From Nocardioides sp. dk884 (GTDB lineage Bacteria; Actinomycetota; Actinomycetes; Propionibacteriales; Nocardioidaceae): a stretch of DNA of 64,000 nt. Shown in pieces: positions 23,081-31,512 of this stretch; position 1 is the first letter of the stretch; every line of letters begins with the position of its first letter. Position numbers and translations under genes: made by a program. The stretch lies in NCBI RefSeq assembly GCF_009557055.1, contig NZ_CP045649.1, positions 124,001 through 188,000 of the forward strand. The letters run 5' to 3'. The notes beneath the pieces were generated by a model. The model saw only the letters and a program-made list of their open reading frames with translations, was not told the DNA's origin and did no database searches.

Positions 23081-24195
23081 GCGGCATCCTCCTGGTGGTT
23101 CGTCGGTTCGCCGGGCAGGCCCAGGGCCGGGGCCGCGGCGCGGGGATGGAGCAGGGCCTGGCGACCGATGCCGGCGGCGCCCCAGTGCAGGGCGGAGATG
23201 CGGCTGGCGCTCTCGGCGGCGGCGACCATCCGGTCGAACAGGTGCCAGCCCGCGAAGCGGGTGACGCGGTCCACGAAGTCGGGGTCGTCGTTGCCGCCCC
23301 CGGCTCCCCGGTAGCTGGCCCAGAACCTGCTGATGGCGGGTCGTCGACGCTCGAGAGCGGCCACGCCGCTCGCGATCACGTCCGCGTGGGTGAGATCGGA
23401 GTCGGCGAGCGAGGCAGCGGTGTCCGTGGCGCGGTCACCCAGCAGGTCGAGCGTCGCGCGGTGCAGCCACTCGCCGACCAGCGCGCCGATGTCGCGCGCC
23501 GCATCGCCGCGGCGGAACTCCTCGAGGTCGACGAGCAGCAGCCGGCCGTCGCCGTCGATGAGGAACTGGTCGAGCCGCGCATCGCCGTGGATCGCGTGCG
23601 GATGCGCGCGGCGCTCGTCGTCGCGCAGCGCCAGCAGGGCGGCCCGGACCCCGTCGTCGGACTGCAGGCGGTGCCAGATCTTCAGCGCCGGAGCCGAGGC
23701 GTGGTGGTACACCGGCCAGGGAAGGACATCGAGCCAGCCGACCGGCGGGAATGCCGGTTCGTGCTCGCGGGCAGGGACCCGGGACACGTCGAGTCGGTGC
23801 AGCGCCGCCAGGGCGCTGCCGATGGCGTCGAGGTGCGTCTCGACGACGGAGTCCTCGTCCTCGCTGGCGAGCTCGGCCACGCTCGTGGCGCCGTCGACCG
23901 CCTCGTAGGCGAGGAACCCGAGCTCCTCGTCGTGGGCGACCAGCAGCGCGGTCGGCAGGCTGTCGCGCACCTCCGGGTCGTCACGGCGAAGGGTGTCGAA
24001 GGCGCTGCAGGCGCGGAACCGCTCCAACGAATCCGATCCGCCCATGCGGATGCGCTTGACGAACAGCTCGCGGCCGGTCGTCGTACGGACCACGAAGTTG
24101 CTGTTGCGACCGGCCTTCTCCTTCGCGTCCTCCGGGACGAGGTTTCCGAGCCCGGAGTCGTCGAGGAACCGGTCGAGGCGGGGATCGATGCGCAT
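23077..24195 (-). CDS. APH-type kinase (LanK-type, class V lanthipeptide synthetase part)
   Basis: This 372-residue aminoglycoside-phosphotransferase-like kinase has a plausible ATP Lys47 in ELFVKRIRM, the catalytic HGD at 203-205 in HAIHGDARLDQF, and the metal-binding Asp in LLLVDLEEF (about 223). It also has the helix ALAALHRLDV typical of the fold. In class V lanthipeptides this enzyme phosphorylates Ser/Thr of the precursor before elimination. It lies directly upstream of, and overlaps, the HopA1-like gene. A resistance kinase is the alternative, but the coupling to HopA1 argues against that. Confidence 0.9.
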   Translation of the reverse strand: MRIDPRLDRFLDDSGLGNLVPEDAKEKAGRNSNFVVRTTTGRELFVKRIRMGGSDSLERFRACSAFDTLRRDDPEVRDSLPTALLVAHDEELGFLAYEAVDGATSVAELASEDEDSVVETHLDAIGSALAALHRLDVSRVPAREHEPAFPPVGWLDVLPWPVYHHASAPALKIWHRLQSDDGVRAALLALRDDERRAHPHAIHGDARLDQFLIDGDGRLLLVDLEEFRRGDAARDIGALVGEWLHRATLDLLGDRATDTAASLADSDLTHADVIASGVAALERRRPAISRFWASYRGAGGGNDDPDFVDRVTRFAGWHLFDRMVAAAESASRISALHWGAAGIGRQALLHPRAAAPALGLPGEPTNHQEDAA

Positions 24196-24360
24196 CTCAC
24201 GTCCTGTGGGTCGGTGGGGCTGGTCCCACCACTCTCGTGCGCGTGGAGCGTCGGCACATCGGTCCGCTGGACGACCTTCGGGCAGTTGCGCCTGCCCCGC
24301 GCGAGGGACCGCGAGGCCGTTCGCTCTCCGCCGCAGGGAGGAGGACCTCGCGGCCCCTGC

Positions 24361-25134
24361 TCAGGCGAGGCCGAGGCGCCAGCACTCCTCGACGAGGTGC
24401 CGCGCGAGCCGCAGGTCGAGGTCGCGGTCCTCCTCGTCGTCCTGGGCGCCGGCGCGCAGGGCCATCCGCAGCGCCGCAGCCCGGTAGACGTCGAGGTCCT
24501 CGAGGTGGCCGCCGTCGGTGAGGCCGCGGTAACCGGTGACGAAGGCGCTGAGAAGGCGTTCGAAGGCGCCGGGGTCGGTGCCGCGGGCCCGGGCCCGGTG
24601 GGACAGCTCGATGAGGTCTGCGGTGATCCAGCCGACGTCGACCGCCGCATGGACGGCGCTGAGGCCCTGGGTCGCCTCCACGACCAGGTGCGAGCTCGCC
24701 GGATAGACATGGTCCAGGCCCAGTCGGCCGTGCCCCAGGTGGTCGTCGTCGGCGAGGATCGTCGACCACTGCCGCAGGGACGCCCAGTGGGCCGGTCGTA
24801 GGGGGGAGGGTCGCTGGTCGACCCGGGCGGCGATCTCCGCCACCTCGGCGACCTCGGGGGAACCGCTCGGGCGCGGAGCCACTCCCCGGTGCAACCGGCG
24901 CAGCCACTGGCCGAGGGTCAACAGCTGCTCCAAGGTGCGCCGCTCGGCCTGGGGGGCGGCAGGAGGAGGCCACAGCAGCTCCTGCAGCGAGGCCCCCGGG
25001 ACGGGCAGGTCCGTGGGCGAGGTCGCCAGGACGACGCCTCTCGCACGGTGTCGATGGTGGGGGGTCACCCCTCGATGCTCGCCGCTCGTAGCCGCCCGTA
25101 CGTCGGTCGCAGGGACGACTTCGTGGCCTCCCAC
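24361..25134 (-). CDS. Kinase-fold-like protein without catalytic motif; candidate LanX-type
   Basis: This 257-residue protein includes LTLGQWLRRLHRG, HWASLRQWSTILADDDHLGHG, then GLDHVYPASSHLVVEATQG and VDVGWITADLIELSHRARARG. The order matches the C-lobe of APH kinases, but the HGD triplet is missing, so catalysis is unlikely. It shares the VYP ... DxGW pattern with the protein at 19734-20624. It lies with the kinase and HopA1-like genes and follows a response regulator gene by 13 bp. By position it is the best candidate for the third, LanX-type subunit of the class V synthetase. The GTG start at 25134 is uncertain. Confidence 0.65.
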   Translation of the reverse strand: MGGHEVVPATDVRAATSGEHRGVTPHHRHRARGVVLATSPTDLPVPGASLQELLWPPPAAPQAERRTLEQLLTLGQWLRRLHRGVAPRPSGSPEVAEVAEIAARVDQRPSPLRPAHWASLRQWSTILADDDHLGHGRLGLDHVYPASSHLVVEATQGLSAVHAAVDVGWITADLIELSHRARARGTDPGAFERLLSAFVTGYRGLTDGGHLEDLDVYRAAALRMALRAGAQDDEEDRDLDLRLARHLVEECWRLGLA

Positions 25135-25147
25135 CTCCCGACGTCGC

Positions 25148-25864
25148 TCAGTCGCGCCGCGTCCCGCTCACGCCGACATCGTGGGCGAAGATGACCAGCT
25201 GCACGCGGTCCCGGGCGTGGAGCTTGGCCAGGCAGGAGGAGACATGGGTCTTGACCGTGGCCTGGCCGACCACCAGCTCCTCGGCGATCTCGTCGTTGGA
25301 CAGACCGAGTGCCACGAGGCCGAGGACCTCCCGCTCCCGGCCGGTGAGCAGGTCCAGCCGGTCGCGCTGCTCGTCGGTCGGCCCCGACGGGCTGCTCGCC
25401 TCCGCGACCCCGCGGTCGATCACGTGACGAGTCACCTCCGGGGCGAGCAGGGAGTGGCCTGCCGCGGCGTTCCGGATCGCCAGGACGAGCTGATCGGGCT
25501 CGGTGTTCTTCAGCAGGAACCCGCTCGCCCCGGCCTGGAGGCTGGCGAGGACCTTCTCCTCGTCGTCGAAGGTCGTCAGCACGATCACCCGCGCGTCTGT
25601 GGCGGCGGCGATCTCCCGGGTGGCCTCGATGCCGTCCATCACGGGCATCTGGACGTCCATCAGCACGATGTCCGGGGACAGCTCGCGAGCGAGGCGGACG
25701 GCCTCTGCGCCGTCGGAGGCTTCGCCGACGACCTCGATCTCCTCCTCGACGCTGAAGATCATCCGGAACCCGGCGCGCACCAGGCCCTCGTCGTCCGCCA
25801 GGAGCACCCGCACCGGCGCGATGGCGGGCGGGGCGGTCGACCGGTTCTCCTGCTCCTCAGTCAT
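25148..25864 (-). CDS. NarL/LuxR-family response regulator of a two-component pair
   Basis: This 238-residue regulator has a receiver domain with DDEG, phospho-Asp in IVLMDVQMPVMDG, Thr in LTTFDDEE and Lys in FLLKNTEP. A LuxR HTH (LTGREREVLGLVALGLSNDEIAEELVVGQATVKTHVSSCL) follows. The ATG at 25864 overlaps the end of the histidine kinase gene by 8 bp; the open frame continues upstream to 25933 inside the kinase gene. It forms a DesKR/NarL-style pair with that kinase and is transcribed toward the lanthipeptide synthetase genes, so it probably controls them. Confidence 0.95.
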   Translation of the reverse strand: MTEEQENRSTAPPAIAPVRVLLADDEGLVRAGFRMIFSVEEEIEVVGEASDGAEAVRLARELSPDIVLMDVQMPVMDGIEATREIAAATDARVIVLTTFDDEEKVLASLQAGASGFLLKNTEPDQLVLAIRNAAAGHSLLAPEVTRHVIDRGVAEASSPSGPTDEQRDRLDLLTGREREVLGLVALGLSNDEIAEELVVGQATVKTHVSSCLAKLHARDRVQLVIFAHDVGVSGTRRD

Positions 25865-27167
25865 CGGACCACTCCAGGTCGGCGACGACCTCGAAGCCGC
25901 CGTCGGCGGTGGTCGAGGTCCGCAGGGCGCCACCGTGCAGGAGCGCCCGCTCGCGCATGCCGACCACTCCCACCTGGCTGCCAGAGGTGTTGCCCTTGGG
26001 TGAGCCGTTGTCGGTGACGCGGAGGGAGGCGGTGCCCGATGTGCGGCCGGTCGGCCGGACGGCGAGGACCACCTCCACGCGGTCGGCGGTGGAGTGACGA
26101 CTCACGTTGGTCAGCGACTCCTGGAGGATCCGGTGCAGCGCCAGGCCCACGGCCATCGGCACCGCCTCGAGATCGCCGGTGGAGCGCAGGTCGATCTCCA
26201 GGCCGAGCTTCTCGAACGACTCGACCGTCTCCAGGAGGCTCGACAGACCGGCCTGCGGCCCGGAGCCGCCGTGCGCCTCGTCGCGCTCGCGCAGCGCGGA
26301 GAGGAGCAGACGCAGGTCGCGCGACGCAGACCGTGCGGTCTCCTCCGCCTGCAGCATGGCGGTGGTCGCCCGCTCGGGCGCGACCTCGAAGGTCCGCCGC
26401 GCCGCGGCCGTCTGGATGCCGATCACGGCCACGTGGTGGCCGACGACGTCGTGCAGCTCGCGGGCGATCCGGACCCGTTCGGTGCCGACCGCCCGGTCGC
26501 TGAGCTGCTCGCTCTGGTCGACGACGGTCAGCGCCTGCGCACGCGTGCGCGCCTCGCGACGCGCGGACCACCACGTCGTCGTACCGGCGGCGATCGTGCT
26601 GGCATAGACGACGGCGTTCGTCAGCAGCAGCTGGACGACGGCGCCGGCGGTCGGGGAGAAGGCGCCGAGGTCGGAGCGGAGCTCGAAGGCGGCCAGGGTG
26701 TCGCGCACGGCCACCTCGACGACGACCCAGAGGAGGGAGACGGCGCCGAACAGCGCCGTCATCGCCATCGCCGCCCGGCGGTGGCGGGACCAGGCGATGG
26801 CGGTGAACAACACGAAGTAGTAGTAGAACTGGATCGCGAACACCGCCGACAGGTCGTCGGCGAGCCACGCGGTGAAGGCCAGGTGCAGGCAGCACACCGC
26901 CAGGGTGGCCAGCGGCAGCAGCCGTCGTACGGCGAGGGTCGCCGCCGGCAGCAGGATCCAGACCAGCTGCCAGGCCATGCTCAGCTCCGTCGTCGTCAGC
27001 GCTCCGACGCTGCGAGCGGCCTCCAGGGAGAGGACCCCGCCGACGGCGAACGCGACGGCGACGAGCACATCGTTCCTGAGGGTGCGGCGCCCGCTCACGG
27101 GTCGGTGCCAGTGCTCGTCGACACCGAAGAGTCCGGCCGCGAGGCGGATCGGGTCTCGGTGGATCAC
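25857..27167 (-). CDS. Sensor histidine kinase (HisKA_3 type)
   Basis: This 436-residue kinase has about five to six membrane helices in the first 200 residues, with little extracytoplasmic sequence. A coiled stretch precedes the HisKA_3 box ERVRIARELHDVVGHHV, with the phosphorylated His at 239. The ATPase part shows an N box (LQESLTNVSRHS), G1 (RVTDNGSPKGN) and G2 (GVVGMRERALLHGG). The GTG start at 27167 is preceded by GGAAGGGA; the frame remains open far upstream without family features. The membrane-embedded sensor suggests detection of a membrane-active compound, possibly the cluster's own peptide. Confidence 0.93.
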   Translation of the reverse strand: MIHRDPIRLAAGLFGVDEHWHRPVSGRRTLRNDVLVAVAFAVGGVLSLEAARSVGALTTTELSMAWQLVWILLPAATLAVRRLLPLATLAVCCLHLAFTAWLADDLSAVFAIQFYYYFVLFTAIAWSRHRRAAMAMTALFGAVSLLWVVVEVAVRDTLAAFELRSDLGAFSPTAGAVVQLLLTNAVVYASTIAAGTTTWWSARREARTRAQALTVVDQSEQLSDRAVGTERVRIARELHDVVGHHVAVIGIQTAAARRTFEVAPERATTAMLQAEETARSASRDLRLLLSALRERDEAHGGSGPQAGLSSLLETVESFEKLGLEIDLRSTGDLEAVPMAVGLALHRILQESLTNVSRHSTADRVEVVLAVRPTGRTSGTASLRVTDNGSPKGNTSGSQVGVVGMRERALLHGGALRTSTTADGGFEVVADLEWSDD

Positions 27168-27289
27168 GTCGGGCGTCCCTTCCGGCAACGCGGTCCAGGT
27201 CGGGGATCTGGATCGCTGTGCCGGTAGTACTACCCAGTCCGGTGCTCCGACAGTCCGTCCGGTGTGCGGCAGGTCACTTCGGGCGGAGA

Positions 27290-27508
27290 TCAGCGCCGGG
27301 TGCTGGCCCCCGAGCGCTCGGAGCTGCTCCAGACGTAGGCCACCCAGAGGCTGAAGACCGCGATGGCCGGGGCCACCACCACGTCCGGGACGACCGGCGG
27401 GTCGTAGTCGTGGACCAGCGCGATGAGACCGAGGGCGACCGCAAGGCAGATCGCCAGCTTCGGCACGCTGAAGGTGCTGCCCTGGCGCTGAGAGATACGG
27501 GAGGTCAT
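27290..27508 (-). CDS. Small two-helix membrane protein
   Basis: This 72-residue protein has two hydrophobic segments (LAICLAVALGLIALV and VVVAPAIAVFSLWVAYVW) separated by HDYDPPVVPD. It starts with Met after a purine-rich stretch and ends in a Ser/Arg-rich tail. No family is recognised. It lies 122 bp upstream of the histidine kinase and in the same direction, so it may be part of that sensory unit or mark the edge of the cluster. Confidence 0.65.
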   Translation of the reverse strand: MTSRISQRQGSTFSVPKLAICLAVALGLIALVHDYDPPVVPDVVVAPAIAVFSLWVAYVWSSSERSGASTRR

Positions 27509-27705
27509 GGGACGTCCTTTTCGTCGGTGTCGGGGCTTCGATCACGACGCTACGCATGCCGGATGCGCGGCACATCGTCCGAGCGACGGAGCGCTGTCCC
27601 CCTCTGCAGGGGGAGGACCGTCGGGTGTACCAGGTGGTACGTTCGAGGAGGACCGGCGCGTGGTGCCCGGTCTCGGCACGGGGCGAACCTGATCGGCGGA
27701 CCGGC

Positions 27706-28303
27706 ATGAGGCTTCCCGTGAGCGCCCACCACGAGCGGCCGTGGGTCATCCACGGCGTCGCGCCGGACTTCGCCGTCGAGGACGTGTGGTCACTCGAGAC
27801 CCACGATCCGCGCGCCGACTTCGCCTCGCTGCTCGATGCCTTCGTGGACGACGACTTCCCCGACCGCGCGCCGCGCGCCGCGCGTCGTAGGGCTGCTGTG
27901 GCAGGCGCGCTGGGTGATCGGTCGGGTCCTGCGCTGGGACCGGTCGGATGCCGGGCTCGGTGCGCGGGTCGCCTCGCTGCGCGAGCGGCTGCCCGACGAG
28001 CTGCGTCAGGCCGAGCCCGGGCGCGAGCTTCCCGACGTCCCGTTCACCACGGTCTACGAGACCAGCGACGAGTGGGCGCTGGAGATCGCCAACCGCACGG
28101 TGCACGGGGTCCTGCACCTGGGCTGGGTCCCCGACCCGGCGGGCGGCGGCCGGGCGCAGATGGCCGTGCTGGTGCGCCCCAACGGACTCCTCGGACGCGG
28201 CTACCTGGCCGCGATCAAGCCGCTGCGCTACCTGATCGTCTATCCCGCGCTCCTGCGCGGCCTGGAGCGGCGCTGGCAAGCCGGCCTCGCCGCCCGTCCC
28301 TGA
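27706..28303 (+). pseudogene. DUF2867-like gene with a 7-bp repeat frameshift
   Basis: The N-terminal part is read from the ATG at 27706 (MRLPVSAHHERPWVIHGVAP ... DDDFPDRAPR). The C-terminal part is in the next frame (VVGLLWQARWVIGRVLRWDR ... FTTVYETSDEWALEIANRTV ... ALLRGLERRW). The switch falls in a tandem repeat of CGCGCGC at 27865-27871, 27872-27878 and, with one change, 27879-27885. Deleting one 7-bp unit joins the two parts in frame and gives a 196-residue protein resembling DUF2867 proteins. It may be a sequencing error, a pseudogene or a phase-variable gene. Confidence 0.75.
27865..27885 (+). repeat. 7-bp tandem repeat (CGCGCGC) inside a coding region
   Basis: Two exact units and a third with a final T follow each other directly. 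The unit length is not a multiple of three, so gain or loss of one copy shifts the reading frame of the DUF2867-like gene. Confidence 0.85.
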
Positions 28304-28317
28304 CCCTGGAGGAAGTC

Positions 28318-28761
28318 ATGACCACGCAGCACCGCACGACCGCCCGCATCGACGCACCCGTCGCGACCGTCTGGGAGGTGCTCAGCGACGTCGAACGGAT
28401 GCCGCAGTGGACCCCGTCCATGCGCTCGGTGCGGATCCTGGCCGGTGACGGCCTCGCGATCGGCACCGCCGCGGAGATCCGGCAGCCGGGGATGCCCGCG
28501 ATGACCTGGACCGTCGACCAGCTGACTCCGGGGCAGCACTTCCGCTGGTGGGCCCGCACCGCCGGGGTCACGACGTACGGCGATCACGCGCTGGCGCCGA
28601 CCGCCGACGGCGGGACCGAGGCGACCCTGGCCGTCGAGCAGACCGGGCCGCTGGCGTGGCTGCTCGGCGCTCTCACCATGCGGCGGACCGCGCGCTACGT
28701 CGACCAGGAGCTCGCGGGACTCGCCCGGGCGAGCGAGGCGGCCGCGCGGGACGCCGGGTGA
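28318..28761 (+). CDS. SRPBCC-family protein (polyketide cyclase/START-like)
   Basis: This 147-residue protein has the SRPBCC pattern: RIDAPVATVWEVLSDVERMPQWTPSM at the start, a central beta-rich part, and a long C-terminal helix (YVDQELAGLARASEAAA). These proteins bind hydrophobic ligands; the substrate is unknown. The ATG follows GGAGGAAGTC. The TetR gene starts inside its stop codon (GTGA at 28758), and the DUF2867-like gene ends 14 bp upstream, so the three probably form one operon. Confidence 0.88.
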   Translation: MTTQHRTTARIDAPVATVWEVLSDVERMPQWTPSMRSVRILAGDGLAIGTAAEIRQPGMPAMTWTVDQLTPGQHFRWWARTAGVTTYGDHALAPTADGGTEATLAVEQTGPLAWLLGALTMRRTARYVDQELAGLARASEAAARDAG

Positions 28762-29342
28762 CGGCGGTCGCCGAGCCCGCGGGTCCACGGGAGCGGCTGC
28801 TCGCCGCCGCCGTCGAGCTGCTGGCGCGCGAGGGGAGCGGAGGGTGGACGCTGCGCCGCCTCGCCGAGGCCCTTGGCACCAGCCACCGCATGGTGATCTA
28901 CCACTTCGGCTCCCTCGACGGCCTGCTCGTCGCGGTCGTCGAGGAGGTGGAGGCCCGGCAGCGGGCGCGGCGGGTCGCCCTCGCCGACACGCACCCCGAG
29001 CCGGTCGAGGCGGCGCGGGCGCTGTGGCGCGAGCTGTCCGACCCGGCGGCGGCGCCGCACGAGCGCCTCTTCTTCGAGCTGTACGCCGCCGGCCTCCAGG
29101 GCAGCGGAGCCGCCGCGTCCCTGCCGCGGGCCGCCGTCGAGGAGTGGCTCGCGCCGCTGGCCGCGCTGTTCGCCGAGGCCACCGGGGACGCCGAGCGCGC
29201 CCCGGTCGACGCCCGGCTGGGCCTCGCCGTCGTACGCGGCCTGCTGCTCGACTTGCTGGCCACCGGCGACCGCGAGGCGCTCGTGGCCGCGCACGAGCGT
29301 TACCTGGAGCTGTACGCCTGGGCGGGGGAGGGTCGGCCCTGA
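28758..29342 (+). CDS. TetR-family transcriptional regulator
   Basis: This 194-residue protein has an N-terminal TetR HTH: RERLLAAAVELLAREGSGGW, then TLRRLAEALGTSHRMVIYHFGSLDGLL. The rest is a helical ligand-binding domain with no recognisable ligand. The GTG start at 28758 overlaps the SRPBCC stop. It probably controls this small operon, and perhaps the neighbouring F420 gene, in response to a hydrophobic ligand. Confidence 0.9.
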   Translation: MTAVAEPAGPRERLLAAAVELLAREGSGGWTLRRLAEALGTSHRMVIYHFGSLDGLLVAVVEEVEARQRARRVALADTHPEPVEAARALWRELSDPAAAPHERLFFELYAAGLQGSGAAASLPRAAVEEWLAPLAALFAEATGDAERAPVDARLGLAVVRGLLLDLLATGDREALVAAHERYLELYAWAGEGRP

Positions 29343-29549
29343 GCCGGGGCCGGCCGGCGGCGCATCTTCCACCGTGCTGTGGACGCTTCCACCGCCGTAC
29401 TCCACGTGTGCAGCGTCGATAACCCCGCGTTACATGCGGCTGGCGGCGGCACCCTCCCCGGGAGTGGGAGTTCCCCGGGCGGGCGGGGCCCGACGCCGCT
29501 AGGTTGACCGACCGCCTGCTCGACGTCCGACGTCACGAACGGAGCCCTC

Positions 29550-30497
29550 ATGAGCACCGCCTCCCCGACCGCCGCGGACCCCGGTGGGCAGCCGCGGCCC
29601 CGCCGCATCGCCCTCAACCTGATGGCGATCGAGCACCTGGCCGGCGGCTCCTTCGCGGGCGTCCTCGAGGCGGCGCGGATCGCGGACCGGCTCGGGGTGC
29701 ACCGGGTGGTGCTGCCCGACCACGTGGTGATGTCGGCGCAGGCGCACCGCGAGCGCGACGGGTTCCCCTACCCGCTCTCCGCGAGCTGGCTGGAGCCGCT
29801 GACCGCGCTCGCGGCGGTCGCCGGGGTCACCGAGCGGGTGCGGCTCGGCACCAATGTGCTGATCGCGCCGCTGCGTCCCGCGGCGTTCCTGGCCAAGCAG
29901 CTCGCCACCCTCGACGCGATCTCCGGCGGCCGGGTGGAGGTCGCGCTCGGCGTCGGCTGGCAGCAGGCCGAGTACGACGCCGTGGGGGCCGCCTTCGCGG
30001 GCCGCACCTCGGCCCTGGTCGAGCTGGTCGGCGCCTGCCGGGCGTTGTGGGGCGGCGCGCCGGCCGCGGCGCACCCGGCGCTGGGCGGGATCGACGACCT
30101 GCACGCCCAGCCGCTGCCCCCGCAGGGCGACCGGCTGCCGCTGTCCTTCGGGGTCGGCCTCGGTCCGCGCAACGTGGCCCGCATCGTCGAGCTCGGCGTG
30201 GGCTGGGCGCCTGCGCCGATGCCGGTCGACGACTTCGCCGCCGGGGTGGCCCGCCTGCGGGACGCCTGCGTCGAGGCCGGGCGGGACCCGGCGTCGCTGG
30301 CGGTCACCGGAGCGGTCACCCTGCTGCCGCAGGAGGTGCGGGCCGCCGAGGCCGGCGTGCCGCACCCGCTCGCCGAGGTCGAGGCGCTGTGGGCGGCCGG
30401 CGCCGACACCGTGGTCGTGCACCCGCTGGCCCACTGCGAGGAGCTCGCGGACCTGCCGGGGTTCCTGGAGCCGCTGCTGGCGGCCGGTGGGGCCTGA
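29550..30497 (+). CDS. F420-dependent luciferase-like oxidoreductase
   Basis: This 315-residue protein belongs to the LLM F420 group. Landmarks are AARIADRLGVHRVVLPDHVV (about 42-61), VRLGTNVLIAPLRPAAFLAKQLATLDAISGGRVEVALGVGW (100-140), and the closing region with DTVVVHPLAH. The substrate is unknown. It is preceded by a 207-bp gene-free region and ACGGAG before its ATG. It is a different subgroup from the reductase at 18132, and nothing ties it to the lanthipeptide cluster. It converges with the SnoaL-like gene at 30500. Confidence 0.88.
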   Translation: MSTASPTAADPGGQPRPRRIALNLMAIEHLAGGSFAGVLEAARIADRLGVHRVVLPDHVVMSAQAHRERDGFPYPLSASWLEPLTALAAVAGVTERVRLGTNVLIAPLRPAAFLAKQLATLDAISGGRVEVALGVGWQQAEYDAVGAAFAGRTSALVELVGACRALWGGAPAAAHPALGGIDDLHAQPLPPQGDRLPLSFGVGLGPRNVARIVELGVGWAPAPMPVDDFAAGVARLRDACVEAGRDPASLAVTGAVTLLPQEVRAAEAGVPHPLAEVEALWAAGADTVVVHPLAHCEELADLPGFLEPLLAAGGA

Positions 30498-30499
30498 CC

Positions 30500-31036
30500 T
30501 CAGCCGGCGAAGCGGGCCTGCAGCCGGCGCAGCGGGTCCTGCGGGCCCCGCTCGGCGCGCGGACCCTCGGCCTCGGACGCCACCCGGCGCCCCGCGTCGG
30601 AGCGGGTCCACTCCCGCACCGCCCAGCGCTCGCGCACCCGCCACGCGCCGTCCTCGCGGACCAGGTGGTCGACGTAGCGGAACCCGCTGGTGAAGTTGAG
30701 CCGCGCGTCGTCGGCCGGCTCGCCCCAGTGCACGGCGGTGCCGTAGCTCTCGCACACCGCCTCCTCGCCGTGCAGCTCGACGAGCTGGTTGCCGAGGATG
30801 TGCATGGTCCCGCCCAGGCGCGGCAGCAGCCGCCCGAGCCACGCGACGTACTCGTCGGCGGAGCCGTCGAAACCGGTGTGGTGGTCGATCCCGTCGCGGG
30901 CGTAGACGGCGCGGACCGCGTCGAGGTCGAGCCGGTCCACCCCGCGGCAGTACGCCGCGACCAGGTCGCGGATCTCCTGGTGGTCGTGGAGCCGGCGCAG
31001 CTCGCTGCTCATGCGCTCGGCGCTGTCCGCGCTCAT
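30500..31036 (-). CDS. SnoaL-like (NTF2-fold) protein
   Basis: This 178-residue protein has the SnoaL_4 pattern EIRDLVAAYCRGVDRLDLDAVRAVYARDGIDHHTGF, then MHILGNQLVEL, and near the C terminus WRVRERWAVREWTR. Such proteins act as small hydratases, isomerases or dehydratases on hydrophobic substrates, as in steroid or aromatic breakdown. The ATG at 31036 overlaps the stop of the VOC gene by 4 bp, so the two are coupled. The C-terminal 25 residues form a basic, disordered-looking tail. Confidence 0.85.
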   Translation of the reverse strand: MSADSAERMSSELRRLHDHQEIRDLVAAYCRGVDRLDLDAVRAVYARDGIDHHTGFDGSADEYVAWLGRLLPRLGGTMHILGNQLVELHGEEAVCESYGTAVHWGEPADDARLNFTSGFRYVDHLVREDGAWRVRERWAVREWTRSDAGRRVASEAEGPRAERGPQDPLRRLQARFAG

Positions 31037-31485
31037 CCGGCCGGGGTCGCGGCGGGCGGCTCGACGAGCTCCACCCGGACCCGGTCGGGGTCGAGCACGT
31101 AGACGCAGCGGTACCCGGCCATCGGCTCGCTGGCCACGATCGGCTCGGAGACCTGCTCCACCCCGCGCGAGCGCAGCCCGGCCAGGATGTCGTCGAGCCC
31201 GGTCACGGTGATCGCGACGTGCGCGGCGCCGACGTGGCCGTTGTCGGGGTCGAGCACGGTCGTGGAGCCGTTCTCGTACTGCAGCAGCTCGACCATCGTG
31301 GCGCCCTCCTGGGCACGCACGAACGCCTGGTGGACCACCACGCCGGGATAGCCGGTCACCGCGTCGATGCGCGGCCCGCTGCGCCGCCACGGGCCGAGGC
31401 GCTCACCCCCGAGGAGGTCGGCGTAGAAGTCCAGGGAGCGCTCGATGTCGCTCACGGTGATGCCCACGTGGTGCACGGTGGTCAT
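31033..31485 (-). CDS. VOC-family (glyoxalase-like) protein
   Basis: This 150-residue protein has one pair of VOC beta-alpha-beta3 units. It starts VHHVGITVSDIERSLDFYADLLG and the second unit has AAHVAITVTGLDDILAGLRSRG and VYVLDPDRVRVELVEP. Likely metal ligands are His in HHVGI, Glu in MVELLQY, His in AHVAI and Glu in VELVEP. The pairing with a SnoaL-like gene hints at breakdown of a CoA or aromatic compound. The substrate is unknown. Confidence 0.87.
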   Translation of the reverse strand: MTTVHHVGITVSDIERSLDFYADLLGGERLGPWRRSGPRIDAVTGYPGVVVHQAFVRAQEGATMVELLQYENGSTTVLDPDNGHVGAAHVAITVTGLDDILAGLRSRGVEQVSEPIVASEPMAGYRCVYVLDPDRVRVELVEPPAATPAG

Positions 31486-31512
31486 GCCTCGTCCTCTCGG
31501 CGCCGGCCGGGA

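Noticed and set aside
23077..24195. Antibiotic-resistance phosphotransferase
   Set aside because: The fold fits, but the gene overlaps the HopA1-like gene and lies inside a lanthipeptide cluster, so precursor phosphorylation is the better reading.
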